Source: an uncultured Bifidobacteriaceae bacterium
GTDB taxonomy: Bacteria; Actinomycetota; Actinomycetes; Actinomycetales; Bifidobacteriaceae
Length of the DNA: 64,000 nucleotides
Direction of reading: 5' to 3'
NCBI GenBank assembly: GCA_946891915.1
Contig: CAMPNN010000003.1
Location: 1 to 64,000 of the forward strand
The notes under the pieces were generated by a model, which was given only the letters and a program-made list of their open reading frames with translations, did not search any database and had not been told where the DNA came from. Shown here piece by piece: positions 53,266-61,610 of the stretch. Position 1 is the stretch's first letter. Each line of letters opens with the position of its first letter. The translations under genes and the position numbers were made by a program.

Positions 53266-53312
53266 AAAAAATAAACCCCTTGCGGAGCTTAGAAAGCAGC
53301 ACAAGGGGTTTT
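53266..53312 (-). terminator. Terminator of gapA
   Basis: Stem AACCCCTTG/CAAGGGGTT (53274-53282 with 53302-53310) around a 19-base loop; on the minus strand it runs into TTATTTTTTAG. Confidence 0.88.
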
Positions 53313-53362
53313 ATTAAATTAAATATTCGCTACAATCAGTTCTTTTACTTACTGCTACGAAA

Positions 53363-54418
53363 TCACTCAGAGATTTCAGCGAAGTAAAGAAGGGTGCGAA
53401 TCATGTTAGCGGTGAAGCCGCACTCGTTATCGTAGAAGGTAACGGTACGAGCCAAAGTTACACCGTCAACAGTGTTCACATCGGTCTGAGTTGGATCGAA
53501 AACGCCACCGTGGGTGTCGCCGATGATATCGGAAGACACGATGCTGTCAGCGTTGTAGCCGAAGTACTCGCAGTTTTCGAAAGCCTTCTTGAAGGCTTCG
53601 TTGATTTCTTCAGTGGTTGCTGGCTTCTCAAGAACGGTGGTCAACTCGGTAACGGAGCCGTCTGGAACCTGAATACGCTGTGCGTGGCCCTGGAGCTTGC
53701 CGTTTACTTCTGGAACAACCTTGCCGATTGCCTTAGCAGCACCAGTGGAGTGCTCAATAGTGTTGCATGCTGCAGAACGGTTGTTGCGTGGCTTGGAACC
53801 GCGTGGGCCATCGAGAATCATCTGAGTGCCAGTGTAGGCGTGGATTGTGGTCATGAAGCCGGACTTGATGCCCCAGTTGTCTTGAAGCAACTTCACCATA
53901 GCTGCCATGGAGTTAGTGGTGCAGGAACCTGCGGACACGATGTTGTCGGAAGCTTTCAAAATCTGATGGTTTACGCCGAATACAACGGTTGGAGTGGTCT
54001 CGTCCTTAGCAGGAGCGGAGATAAGAACCTTCTTGGCGCCAGCGTTCAAGTGAGCCTGGGACTTCTCTGCAGAAGTGTAGAAGCCGGTGCATTCAAGTAC
54101 GAATTCAACGCCGTCATTCTTAACCCATGGAATGTTGTTTGCATCCTTCTCGGCATATACCTTGTAAGTCTTGCCATCCACTACGATTGCGTCTTCGGTG
54201 GAGGTTACCTCGACTGGGGTGCCATCATCGTGACGGAAAGTGCCGTGGGTGCTGTCGTACTTAAGCAAGTAGGCGAGCATAGAAGGAGTGGTCAGATCGT
54301 TGATGGCTGCGACTTCGATATCACCGGCCTGGCCTCCGCGAGCCTGAAGCTCGAAAATACGGCGGAATGCGAGACGACCGATGCGACCGAAACCATTAAT
54401 ACCAATCTTGACTGTCAT
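53363..54418 (-). CDS. gap: Glyceraldehyde-3-phosphate dehydrogenase
   Basis: Central glycolytic NAD-dependent enzyme. The 351-aa protein starts [20 protein letters not shown] (Rossmann fold) and has catalytic Cys166 in [12 protein letters not shown] and the [18 protein letters not shown] block. Codon use is more biased than in neighbours, as expected for a highly expressed gene. The start at 54418 has GGGAGAACCAC upstream; upstream in-frame codons are not family-like. The 359-base region up to 54777 holds only its promoter area and the next gene's terminator. Confidence 0.98.
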   Translation of the reverse strand: MTVKIGINGFGRIGRLAFRRIFELQARGGQAGDIEVAAINDLTTPSMLAYLLKYDSTHGTFRHDDGTPVEVTSTEDAIVVDGKTYKVYAEKDANNIPWVKNDGVEFVLECTGFYTSAEKSQAHLNAGAKKVLISAPAKDETTPTVVFGVNHQILKASDNIVSAGSCTTNSMAAMVKLLQDNWGIKSGFMTTIHAYTGTQMILDGPRGSKPRNNRSAACNTIEHSTGAAKAIGKVVPEVNGKLQGHAQRIQVPDGSVTELTTVLEKPATTEEINEAFKKAFENCEYFGYNADSIVSSDIIGDTHGGVFDPTQTDVNTVDGVTLARTVTFYDNECGFTANMIRTLLYFAEISE

Positions 54419-54710
54419 GTGGTTCTCCCTTGAGTGAGACCTCGTGCGTAACGTTCTTAAGTCACGCGATTTGCGCGATGAAAATTCACGCATTGTGGTC
54501 ATCGTTATTGAATTAACGGTGTTCATTTTAGTGTGCGGTATGTACGAAGAGTTGCAATATAGATAACTTTTGTTGTAACAGCACAGTGTGCAGAGTCTGA
54601 GCGTTAATATGCTGTGTTTTGTGAGTCTTTTTGTGCATTTTTTGGTAATTTATAGTTGTATTTTTTTCGGTATTTGCGCTGTTCAATTGAACATTTATTT
54701 TGTTTTGTGC

Positions 54711-54759
54711 ACAAAATAAGGCTGGCGAGCAGATTTGTAAAACACTCGTCAGCCTTATT
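54711..54759 (-). terminator. Terminator of the thiamine pyrophosphokinase gene
   Basis: A 15-position stem AATAAGGCTG-CGAG/CTCG-CAGCCTTATT with one wobble and a 15-base loop; the minus strand continues as TTTTG. Confidence 0.9.
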
Positions 54760-54777
54760 GGAAAATTATTTACATAC

Positions 54778-55596
54778 TTATTCGTTATATGTCATAGACT
54801 CAGCCGCAGCGGTAGTGGAATCTGTAGGTGTCGCTTCACTTTCCAACGGAACAGCCAAAGCTTCGGATATAGAAGTGTCAACTTCACCTAAATCGCCGAT
54901 TGGACGCTTAAACCAACTGACTTGAGGCAATGGCGCATTAATAGGAAAAGTAACAATAAGAGTTCCTTGATGAACGTCAATGTGTGCCGGAATGTTATCC
55001 AGCAACTCGTTGCTTAAACCTTGAACTGCATCTCCGTGCATAACAGCATGCTGAAGTTGATACTTCAATCCACTTTCATTTACATCGTTTGAAACAGGCG
55101 TATGTGAAAAAACTGATACTATGCGCGAGGACTCGTCAGTTGACGCAGGAAAATCGAGCGAACCGTCGTGAATAGCGGTAACAATCTGTCCATCTCCATA
55201 CAAAAATCCAATACCGCCGCGACGCGCCAATCGCACCATAAGTTGAATATTGGAAATAGTGTGATCAACTCGGCCACCTAATCCACCAAAAATATGAAAC
55301 TCGCGAGCGCCTTTAGACCAACCAACTTTTAATGCAGAAAGTAAATCAGGATCGTCTTTTTCTGCAGGCAAGCGCGTAATAACTGCATCTGTAGGCAACT
55401 TTAATCGAACGGAATCAAAATCACCAATAAGCGCATCAACGTGCAAACCTAATTCGCATGCATGATCCCAACCGCCGTCAGCTGCAATAGTTAAAGCGCG
55501 ATCTGGCACATGCTCACGTGTGTGGTCGTAATAATCTCCTGCTGCTAATACTACGCAGCGTTGCAAAGGTTCCATACCTTCATAATAACGCTGCAT
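54778..55596 (-). CDS. Thiamine pyrophosphokinase
   Basis: Converts thiamine to thiamine diphosphate. The 272-aa protein has the family motifs VVLAAGDYY, LTIAADGGWDHACELG and DALIGDFDSV, then LPAEKDDPDLLSALK, and GGLGGRVDHTISN. The C-terminal 35 residues are low-complexity Ser/Thr/Ala. Start uncertain: ATG 55596 or ATG 55575 (MEPLQRC); neither has a strong ribosome site, and a TTG at 55623 is less likely. Fits the window's other thiamine-related genes. Confidence 0.9.
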   Translation of the reverse strand: MQRYYEGMEPLQRCVVLAAGDYYDHTREHVPDRALTIAADGGWDHACELGLHVDALIGDFDSVRLKLPTDAVITRLPAEKDDPDLLSALKVGWSKGAREFHIFGGLGGRVDHTISNIQLMVRLARRGGIGFLYGDGQIVTAIHDGSLDFPASTDESSRIVSVFSHTPVSNDVNESGLKYQLQHAVMHGDAVQGLSNELLDNIPAHIDVHQGTLIVTFPINAPLPQVSWFKRPIGDLGEVDTSISEALAVPLESEATPTDSTTAAAESMTYNE

Positions 55597-55819
55597 TGGT
55601 ACCGTTTTAATTGCGTTAAACAAGAGTTTATAAAGCTTATAGCAACTAGTATTTTGTTGTATTTTTGATTAGTGTTTTAGATAACATAAAGTGCTTGATG
55701 TAATATTGCAAGGCAAATTAAATTTTCCAAAATATTATGGATTTTCTGCATTAGCGCGGGAAAATAATTTATTGGAAAATAGCATAATGCTGAGTTGTGT
55801 ATCCTACGAGGAGAAATAA

Positions 55820-57706
55820 ATGTGCGGAATTGCTGGGTTCATCAACGACACCCCAATTAACGTCAAAACCCAAATCATAAAAGATATGACGGATGTAATT
55901 GCTCATCGTGGCCCTGATGAATACGGCACGATGATTGACGAACATGCAGCTCTTGGCTTTCGTCGTCTCAGCATTATTGATCTTCACGGTGGCTCTCAGC
56001 CAATGTATAACGAAGATGGCAATTTAGCGGTTACTTTTAACGGCGAAATCTACAATTACAAGCCACTTCGCGAAGAACTTATTAAAGCTGGACACACTTT
56101 CCACACTGATTGCGACACGGAAGTACTAGTGCACGGATATGAGGAATGGGGCAAAGATTTACTTAAGCGTTTGCGCGGAATGTTTGCTTTTGTTATTTGG
56201 AATAAAAGCACTCAAGAATTATTTGGCGCTCGCGACCATTTTGGAATTAAGCCTTTCTACTATGCGCAAATGAACGGTACTTTTATGTACGGTTCCGAAA
56301 TCAAGTCTCTTCTTCGCCATCCAGATTTTAAGAAGGAACTGAACGAAGACGCATTAAAGCCGTTTATGACTTTCCAATATCCTGCTATTAACGAAACTTT
56401 CTTCAAAGGTGTGTTTAAGCTTCGCGAAGGTCATTGCTTCACTTATAAGAATGGCGAAATGCATATTGAGCAGTATTACGATCCTGATTTTCGCGAAACG
56501 AAGCAGCGCTTAAACGAATTAGTGGATTCAATTGATAAAACAGTCTGTGATTCTGTTAAAGCTCACCAAATTGCGGATGTTGAGGTTGGCTCATTCCTTT
56601 CCTCGGGTGTTGATTCAAGTTATGTTGCGGCAGTTGCTCGTCCAGAACACACGTATTCAATTGGTTTTGCAGGTGGCCGCTATAACGAGTCCAAGCAGGC
56701 TAGTGAATTGGCGAAGATTATTGGCTTAAATAATAAGTCTGAAATTATTGATGCTGCAGATGCTTTCCGTTACTTCCCGCAGATTCAATGGTATTTGGAT
56801 GAGCCTGATTCTAACTTCTCATGTGTGCCGTTATTCTTCCTTGCTAAATTAGCTTCGAAAGATTTGCGTGTTGTTTTAAGTGGCGAAGGTGCAGATGAGT
56901 TATTCGCGGGTTATATAGATTATGGCGTTCATACGCGTTCTAAACTCATTAAAGTTGCTACGAGAATGTTGGCACATTTGCCTAAAAAGTTGCGTTATGC
57001 GGTTGGAAGAGCTGCAAAGGGTAAGCATTTTCATGGAGCATGGCATTTGTATGCTAATTTGGCTCCAGCAGAAGAGCATTTTATTGGACAGTCGAAAGTA
57101 TTCGATGAAGAAGATGCTGTGAAGCTTTTGAAACCTGAATATCGTAAGGGTCCGAGCGTTCGTAGCATAGTTAATGCTATTTATAACAGGATTTCCGGTA
57201 AAGGTCTTTCTGAAGTAAAGAAAAAGCAATACTTAGATATGCATCAGTGGATGCCTGGAGATATTTTGCTTAAAGCAGACAAAATGACCATGGCTCACTC
57301 TTTGGAATTGCGTGTGCCTTTGCTTGACAGAATGCTTATGAATGTTGCCGAGCAAGTGCCTACTAAGTATTTGATTACTGACGAAAATACTAAGTTTGCT
57401 TTCCGTCAAGCCGCGGCTCGTCACTTGCCGAAGGCTTGGTACGATCGCGAAAAACTTGGTTTCCCAGTGCCTGTTAAGGATTGGTTACGTGAGGAACGAT
57501 TCTATAAGATTGTTCGTAAAACTTTTGAAAGTGACGATGCTGCTAAATTCTTTGATCGTGACGCTTTATTGCGAATGATTGATGACAACTATGCTAAGCG
57601 AACTGATGATCGTCGCAAGATTTGGACAGTTTACACATTCCTAACATGGTACGACGTTTACTTTAACCATGATGGTTTGAAACCTGAGCCGGTAGAAGTT
57701 GCGTAG
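55820..57706 (+). CDS. asnB: Asparagine synthetase, glutamine-hydrolysing
   Basis: Makes asparagine from aspartate, ATP and glutamine. The 628-aa protein starts MCGIAGFIND, so Cys2 becomes the N-terminal nucleophile of the amidotransferase domain (to about 220). The synthetase domain has the PP-loop SFLSSGVDSSYVAAV and SGEGADELFAGY. ACGAGGAG lies seven bases before the ATG. A terminator closes the gene. Confidence 0.97.
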   Translation: MCGIAGFINDTPINVKTQIIKDMTDVIAHRGPDEYGTMIDEHAALGFRRLSIIDLHGGSQPMYNEDGNLAVTFNGEIYNYKPLREELIKAGHTFHTDCDTEVLVHGYEEWGKDLLKRLRGMFAFVIWNKSTQELFGARDHFGIKPFYYAQMNGTFMYGSEIKSLLRHPDFKKELNEDALKPFMTFQYPAINETFFKGVFKLREGHCFTYKNGEMHIEQYYDPDFRETKQRLNELVDSIDKTVCDSVKAHQIADVEVGSFLSSGVDSSYVAAVARPEHTYSIGFAGGRYNESKQASELAKIIGLNNKSEIIDAADAFRYFPQIQWYLDEPDSNFSCVPLFFLAKLASKDLRVVLSGEGADELFAGYIDYGVHTRSKLIKVATRMLAHLPKKLRYAVGRAAKGKHFHGAWHLYANLAPAEEHFIGQSKVFDEEDAVKLLKPEYRKGPSVRSIVNAIYNRISGKGLSEVKKKQYLDMHQWMPGDILLKADKMTMAHSLELRVPLLDRMLMNVAEQVPTKYLITDENTKFAFRQAAARHLPKAWYDREKLGFPVPVKDWLREERFYKIVRKTFESDDAAKFFDRDALLRMIDDNYAKRTDDRRKIWTVYTFLTWYDVYFNHDGLKPEPVEVA

Positions 57707-57753
57707 TATTTGTTAAAAATTTCGCATATTTTTCAAATTTGCTTTGCTTAATT

Positions 57754-57797
57754 AAGGCAGTCAGCACACATTTTTGCGTGTTGACTGCCTTTTTGTC
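57754..57797 (+). terminator. Terminator after asnB
   Basis: Stem AAGGCAGTCA-CACA/TGTG-TGACTGCCTT followed by TTTTG. Confidence 0.9.
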
Positions 57798-57829
57798 AAA
57801 GCGTGTAGTACAATAGTGACTCGGCTTGA

Positions 57830-58026
57830 GTAATCAAGAAAGTGGGATGCCCCACCTGGAAGCCTTCTGTGGTTTCGGGTTCATGACTTCGGTCACGCGA
57901 GTTTTGCTGTGTTTAAGTTGCTCGCTGCGTTTGTGTGCGCTGTGTTGATATGAAGTAGTGAATTTCGAAATCTTTGACTTCTTGGCGTATTGCATCTTAC
58001 CAGTATTTAGAAGGATTGGAGTCATC
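57830..58026 (+). promoter_or_regulatory. Long leader of the infC-rpmI-rplT operon
   Basis: Nearly 200 bases before infC contain hairpins GTGGGATGCCCCAC (57842-57855), a GAAGCCTTCTGTGGTTTC segment and GACTTCGGTC (57885-57894), without an open frame of its own. Translation-factor/L20 operons are commonly autoregulated by leader structure; the present leader is a candidate, class not recognised. The promoter is probably near the TAGTACAATAG at 57807. Confidence 0.45.
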
Positions 58027-58719
58027 ATTAGCGACGAACCACGCATTAACGAGGAGATTCGAGTCTCTCAGGTGCGCCTTATTGGTCCAAAAGGCGAACA
58101 GGTGGGAGTTATCGCAACCTCGGTCGCGTTAAACCTTGCACGGGAAGCGAACCTCGATCTTGTTGAGGTGGCGCCTACTGCTAAACCTCCAGTAGCCAAA
58201 CTTATTGACTACGGCAAGTACAAGTACAACGAAAAGATGAAGGCTCGCGAAGCACGCCGTAATCAGACCACCGCTGAAGTTAAGGAAATTCGTTTCCGTC
58301 TCAAGATTGATGATCATGATTTTGACGTAAAGAAGGGTCATGTACTTCGTTTCTTGAACGGTGGAGATAAAGTCAAGGTCACTATTATGCTGCGTGGCCG
58401 TGAACAGTCTCGCCCAATTGGAGGCGTTGAGCTGTTACGTCGACTTGCAGATGAGGTCTCTGACAGTGGAACCGTTGAGTTTGCGCCAAAGCAAGAGGGT
58501 CGCAATATTATTATGACTCTCGCTCCAAAGGGCAAGAAGATTCATACACAGTCTGAGCAGCGTCGTCGTGGCGCTGAATCGCGTGCTGAGCGTCAAGCTC
58601 GCCAAGCTGCACGTCTTGCCGCAAAGCAGGAAGTGCAAGCGCAGGCTGCAGCTGCAGCAAATGCTATGCAATCCGATCAACATCACAAGGAGGGCAGCAA
58701 TGCCGAAGATGAAAACTAA
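58027..58719 (+). CDS. infC: Translation initiation factor IF-3, apparent AUU start
   Basis: Binds the 30S subunit and checks initiation codons. The 230-aa protein begins (M)[20 protein letters not shown] and has the two IF-3 domains joined by a Lys-rich linker, with [16 protein letters not shown] near the end and an Ala/Gln tail. No ATG, GTG or TTG lies at the family start; ATT 58027 is five bases after GGAG, matching the rare AUU start used for infC autoregulation in E. coli. ATC 58024 and a GTG far upstream (57958) are alternatives. Confidence 0.9.
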   Translation: MSDEPRINEEIRVSQVRLIGPKGEQVGVIATSVALNLAREANLDLVEVAPTAKPPVAKLIDYGKYKYNEKMKAREARRNQTTAEVKEIRFRLKIDDHDFDVKKGHVLRFLNGGDKVKVTIMLRGREQSRPIGGVELLRRLADEVSDSGTVEFAPKQEGRNIIMTLAPKGKKIHTQSEQRRRGAESRAERQARQAARLAAKQEVQAQAAAAANAMQSDQHHKEGSNAEDEN

Positions 58720-58894
58720 TTCCGCAGCGTCCAAGCGCGTTCGTCTTACCGGTACCGGTAAGGTGATGCACGATGGTAGCGCCATGCGCCACAACTTGGA
58801 GCACAAGTCGGCTCGTAAGCGTCGTGCTCTTTCTGAAGATAAAGTATTGGCTACTGCTCAGAGCAAGAAGCTTAAGGGCTTGCTCGTTAAGTAA
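58700..58894 (+). CDS. rpmI: Large ribosomal protein bL35
   Basis: The 64-aa basic protein starts [20 protein letters not shown] and contains [17 protein letters not shown]. The ATG lies after AAGGAGGGCAGCA inside the 3' end of infC, overlapping it by 20 bases in another frame, which suggests coupled translation. rplT follows after 80 bases. Confidence 0.97.
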   Translation: MPKMKTNSAASKRVRLTGTGKVMHDGSAMRHNLEHKSARKRRALSEDKVLATAQSKKLKGLLVK

Positions 58895-58974
58895 GTAAAA
58901 GCAAGTAAACAAGTAAGAATTGCTTGTAGACGGATACGCAATCGAAAATTTTTTAAGAAAGCTGAGGAATACTT

Positions 58975-59358
58975 ATGGCACGAGTAAAGCGCGCAGTAAA
59001 CGCTCACAAGAAGCGTCGCGTTGTTCTTGAGAGGGCTTCTGGCTACCGCGGTCAGCGCTCCCGTCTTTACCGCAAGGCAAAGGAACAGCTGCTCCACTCA
59101 TTTACTTATAACTTCCGCGACCGCAAGGCTCGCAAGGGTGATTTCCGCAAGTTGTGGATTCAGCGCATTAATGCTGCTGTTCGCGCTGAAGGCATTACCT
59201 ACAATCGCTTCATTCAAGGCTTGCACTTGGCAGGTATCGAATTGGATCGTCGCGCTCTTGCTGAGCTCGCTGTTTCCGATATTGAAGCGTTCAAGGCTGT
59301 TGTAGAAGCTGCTAAGGCTGCATTGCCAGCTGACGTAAACGCTCCAGTTGAAGCCTGA
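58975..59358 (+). CDS. rplT: Large ribosomal protein bL20
   Basis: The 127-aa early assembly protein of the 50S subunit starts [20 protein letters not shown] and has [15 protein letters not shown] and [33 protein letters not shown] precedes the ATG. In other bacteria L20 represses this operon by binding its mRNA; whether this holds here is not known. Confidence 0.98.
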   Translation: MARVKRAVNAHKKRRVVLERASGYRGQRSRLYRKAKEQLLHSFTYNFRDRKARKGDFRKLWIQRINAAVRAEGITYNRFIQGLHLAGIELDRRALAELAVSDIEAFKAVVEAAKAALPADVNAPVEA

Positions 59359-59424
59359 TTTATTAGTTTGCGCTTGCTCGGCTTTGATGCTGTGAGCTTA
59401 AGCGCAAACGTTTGAGATTTTCTC

Positions 59425-59456
59425 GAAGCCCACCAATCTAGGTGGGCTTTTCTTTA
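59425..59456 (+). terminator. Terminator after rplT
   Basis: Stem AAGCCCACC/GGTGGGCTT with 6-base loop, followed by TTTCTTT. Confidence 0.9.
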
Positions 59457-59504
59457 CCTGCGTATTCTTATTATTTTGTAAAATGAAAACAAATTCTGCG
59501 ATAG

Positions 59505-59543
59505 TAGCGTATTTCTGTAGCGTATTTCTGTAGCGTATTTCTG
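59505..59543. repeat. 3 x 13-bp tandem repeat before xerD
   Basis: Three exact units of TAGCGTATTTCTG, ending 20 bases before the candidate -10 of xerD, so copy number might change promoter context. Confidence 0.85.
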
Positions 59544-59575
59544 TATTTGCACGTAAGTAAGTTACAATTAAAACC

Positions 59576-60535
59576 ATGCGCTCAAATCATGATTCCTCGG
59601 ATACTGCAAGTAATATTTCAGAAAAATTTGCATCATATATTCAGCGGTTTATTGCACACATAGATATTGAGCGTGGTCTTTCTAAAAAAACTGTAGCCGC
59701 ATATTATTCAGACTTGCAGGATTATATTTCATGGTTGAATAACGTGCGAAATATAAAAAATATTAACGCAATCAAGCAGCTAGATATTGAATCTTATATT
59801 CTCGATTTGCACAAATCAGGTTTAGGATCGCGCACGATTGCTCGCCGCCTAGCAAGTATTCATGAGTGGCATCGTTTTATGCTAGCAAACGGAATTATGC
59901 AAGCTGACGTTTCATCGCAAGTAAAAGCACCAAAACAAGCTGAGCATTTACCGGATGTTTTAAGTATTGAAGAAGTAAATCGTGTTATTGAAGCAGCAGG
60001 TAATTTTGGTAGCACGGACGCGATTTCGCTTAGAGACGCAGCATTACTCGAATTTTTGTACGCTACAGGAGCGCGAATTTCTGAAGCTGTAGGCGTAAAA
60101 TTTGAAGATCTTGATTTAGACGAATCTGTAGTAAAACTCACCGGTAAAGGTGCAAAACAGCGTTTAGTTCCAATAGGCGGTTGTGCTGTTAAAGCTCTTC
60201 GCAAGTATATTAATCAAGCTCGTCCAATATTATCTTCCAAAAGTAAGCGCGAATTGCACACTATTTTCCTGAACAAGCGCGGAAACGCACTGTCTCGACA
60301 ATCCGCTTGGTCAGTTGTTACTGAAGCAGGAGAGCGCGCAAAACTTGGGCGTCCCTTGCATCCTCACACCTTGCGTCATTCTCTTGCTACGCATTTAATA
60401 GCAGGCGGGGCGGATGTGCGCACAGTTCAAGAGCTTCTTGGGCACGCTTCTGTGACTACTACGCAAATCTACACTCATATTAGCCCGGATGCTTTGATTG
60501 AAGCGTATGTAATGAGTCATCCTCGTGCTAGATAA
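59576..60535 (+). CDS. xerD: Tyrosine recombinase XerD-like
   Basis: Resolves chromosome dimers at dif. The 319-aa protein has an N-terminal SAM-like domain (about 18-105) and the catalytic residues Arg167 (ATGARISE), His264 and Arg267 (HPHTLRHSLATHL), His290 (LLGHASVTTTQIYTH) and Tyr299. TACAAT (59563-59568) ends seven bases before the ATG with no ribosome site, so a leaderless mRNA is likely. parA follows 18 bases later, a common actinobacterial pairing that supports XerD rather than a phage integrase. Confidence 0.93.
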   Translation: MRSNHDSSDTASNISEKFASYIQRFIAHIDIERGLSKKTVAAYYSDLQDYISWLNNVRNIKNINAIKQLDIESYILDLHKSGLGSRTIARRLASIHEWHRFMLANGIMQADVSSQVKAPKQAEHLPDVLSIEEVNRVIEAAGNFGSTDAISLRDAALLEFLYATGARISEAVGVKFEDLDLDESVVKLTGKGAKQRLVPIGGCAVKALRKYINQARPILSSKSKRELHTIFLNKRGNALSRQSAWSVVTEAGERAKLGRPLHPHTLRHSLATHLIAGGADVRTVQELLGHASVTTTQIYTHISPDALIEAYVMSHPRAR

Positions 60536-60553
60536 TTTTATGCTCAGAGTTTC

Positions 60554-61423
60554 GTGAGTATACCTGTTGATAAAGTGGGGAACATGCCTACTGATTTACT
60601 TGGACGCGAATACGAGACTTTTCATGCACCGGAGCCATTAACTTCTCACGGTCCTGCACGAATTATTGCTATGTGCAACCAAAAGGGTGGCGTTGGTAAA
60701 ACCACGAGCACTATTAATATTGCTGGAGCTTTAAGCCAGTATGGTCGTCGCGTTTTGATTGTTGATTTTGACCCGCAAGGTGCTGCAACTGTTGGGCTTG
60801 GAATTAATGCTAATGCGCTTGACAACACGGTTTATACTGCATTGTTTGATTCGTCCGTAGACATACACGATGTGATTAGGCATACCAATACGGAAAATAT
60901 TGATATTATGCCGGCGAATATTGATTTATCTGCGGCAGAAGTGCAGTTAGTTACAGAAGTAGGTCGTGAGCAGATTCTTGCAGGCGTATTGCGTAAAGTT
61001 CGATACGAGTACGACGTTATTATTGTGGATTGCCAGCCTTCACTTGGCTTGCTTACAGTTAATGCGCTAACTGCTGCAGATGGTGTAATTATTCCGCTTG
61101 CTGCAGAATTCTTTGCATTGCGAGGAGTCGCTCTTCTTATGCAATCTATTGAAAAAGTGCAGTCACGAATTAATCCAAATCTTCAAGTATTTGGCGTTTT
61201 GGTTACTATGTATACTCGCACTTTGCACAGTGAAGAAGTGTTACAGCGCATTTACGAAGCTTTCCAAGATCGTGTTTTGCATTCCGTAATTTCCCGCTCA
61301 ATTAAGCTGCCAGATTCTACAGTTGCGGCAGTTCCTATTACTATTTTTGCGCCTGAACACAAGACTGCAAAAGAATATAGGGAAGTTGCGCGCGAGCTTA
61401 TTGCTAAAGGCGTAGTTGCGTAA
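60554..61423 (+). CDS. ParA/Soj-family ATPase
   Basis: The 289-aa deviant Walker ATPase for chromosome or cargo positioning has KGGVGKT (44-50 with Lys44), the switch DFDPQGAATVGLG and DVIIVDCQPSLGLLTVNAL. The N-terminal 30 residues precede the Walker domain. GTG 60554 is used; ATG 60584 (MPTDLLGREYETF) with GGGGAAC is a plausible true start. Neither parB nor parS is adjacent, and scpA/scpB, which often follow this gene in relatives, are absent at this place, so it is likely the xerD-linked orphan ParA rather than the origin-proximal one. Confidence 0.92.
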   Translation: MSIPVDKVGNMPTDLLGREYETFHAPEPLTSHGPARIIAMCNQKGGVGKTTSTINIAGALSQYGRRVLIVDFDPQGAATVGLGINANALDNTVYTALFDSSVDIHDVIRHTNTENIDIMPANIDLSAAEVQLVTEVGREQILAGVLRKVRYEYDVIIVDCQPSLGLLTVNALTAADGVIIPLAAEFFALRGVALLMQSIEKVQSRINPNLQVFGVLVTMYTRTLHSEEVLQRIYEAFQDRVLHSVISRSIKLPDSTVAAVPITIFAPEHKTAKEYREVARELIAKGVVA

Positions 61424-61610
61424 GTTCCTGTGGTTCTGCGTTAGTGTGGATTAAAAGCTGTCTGCGCTCGCGAGTAGAATCGGCGAGGTTTGGCAGTTTG
61501 CTGATTTTGGTTTTTGCCAATAACTTATTGCAGCTATTTAAGTGGCTTTATGCTTGTGGTAGCTGCGTGTAAATAATTACTTAAACGCGAAGAATGGAAG
61601 AGGTTTTGTG

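Noticed and set aside
53510..54433. Long open frame antisense to gap
   Set aside because: It mirrors the strongly biased codon use of the dehydrogenase gene and has no family features.
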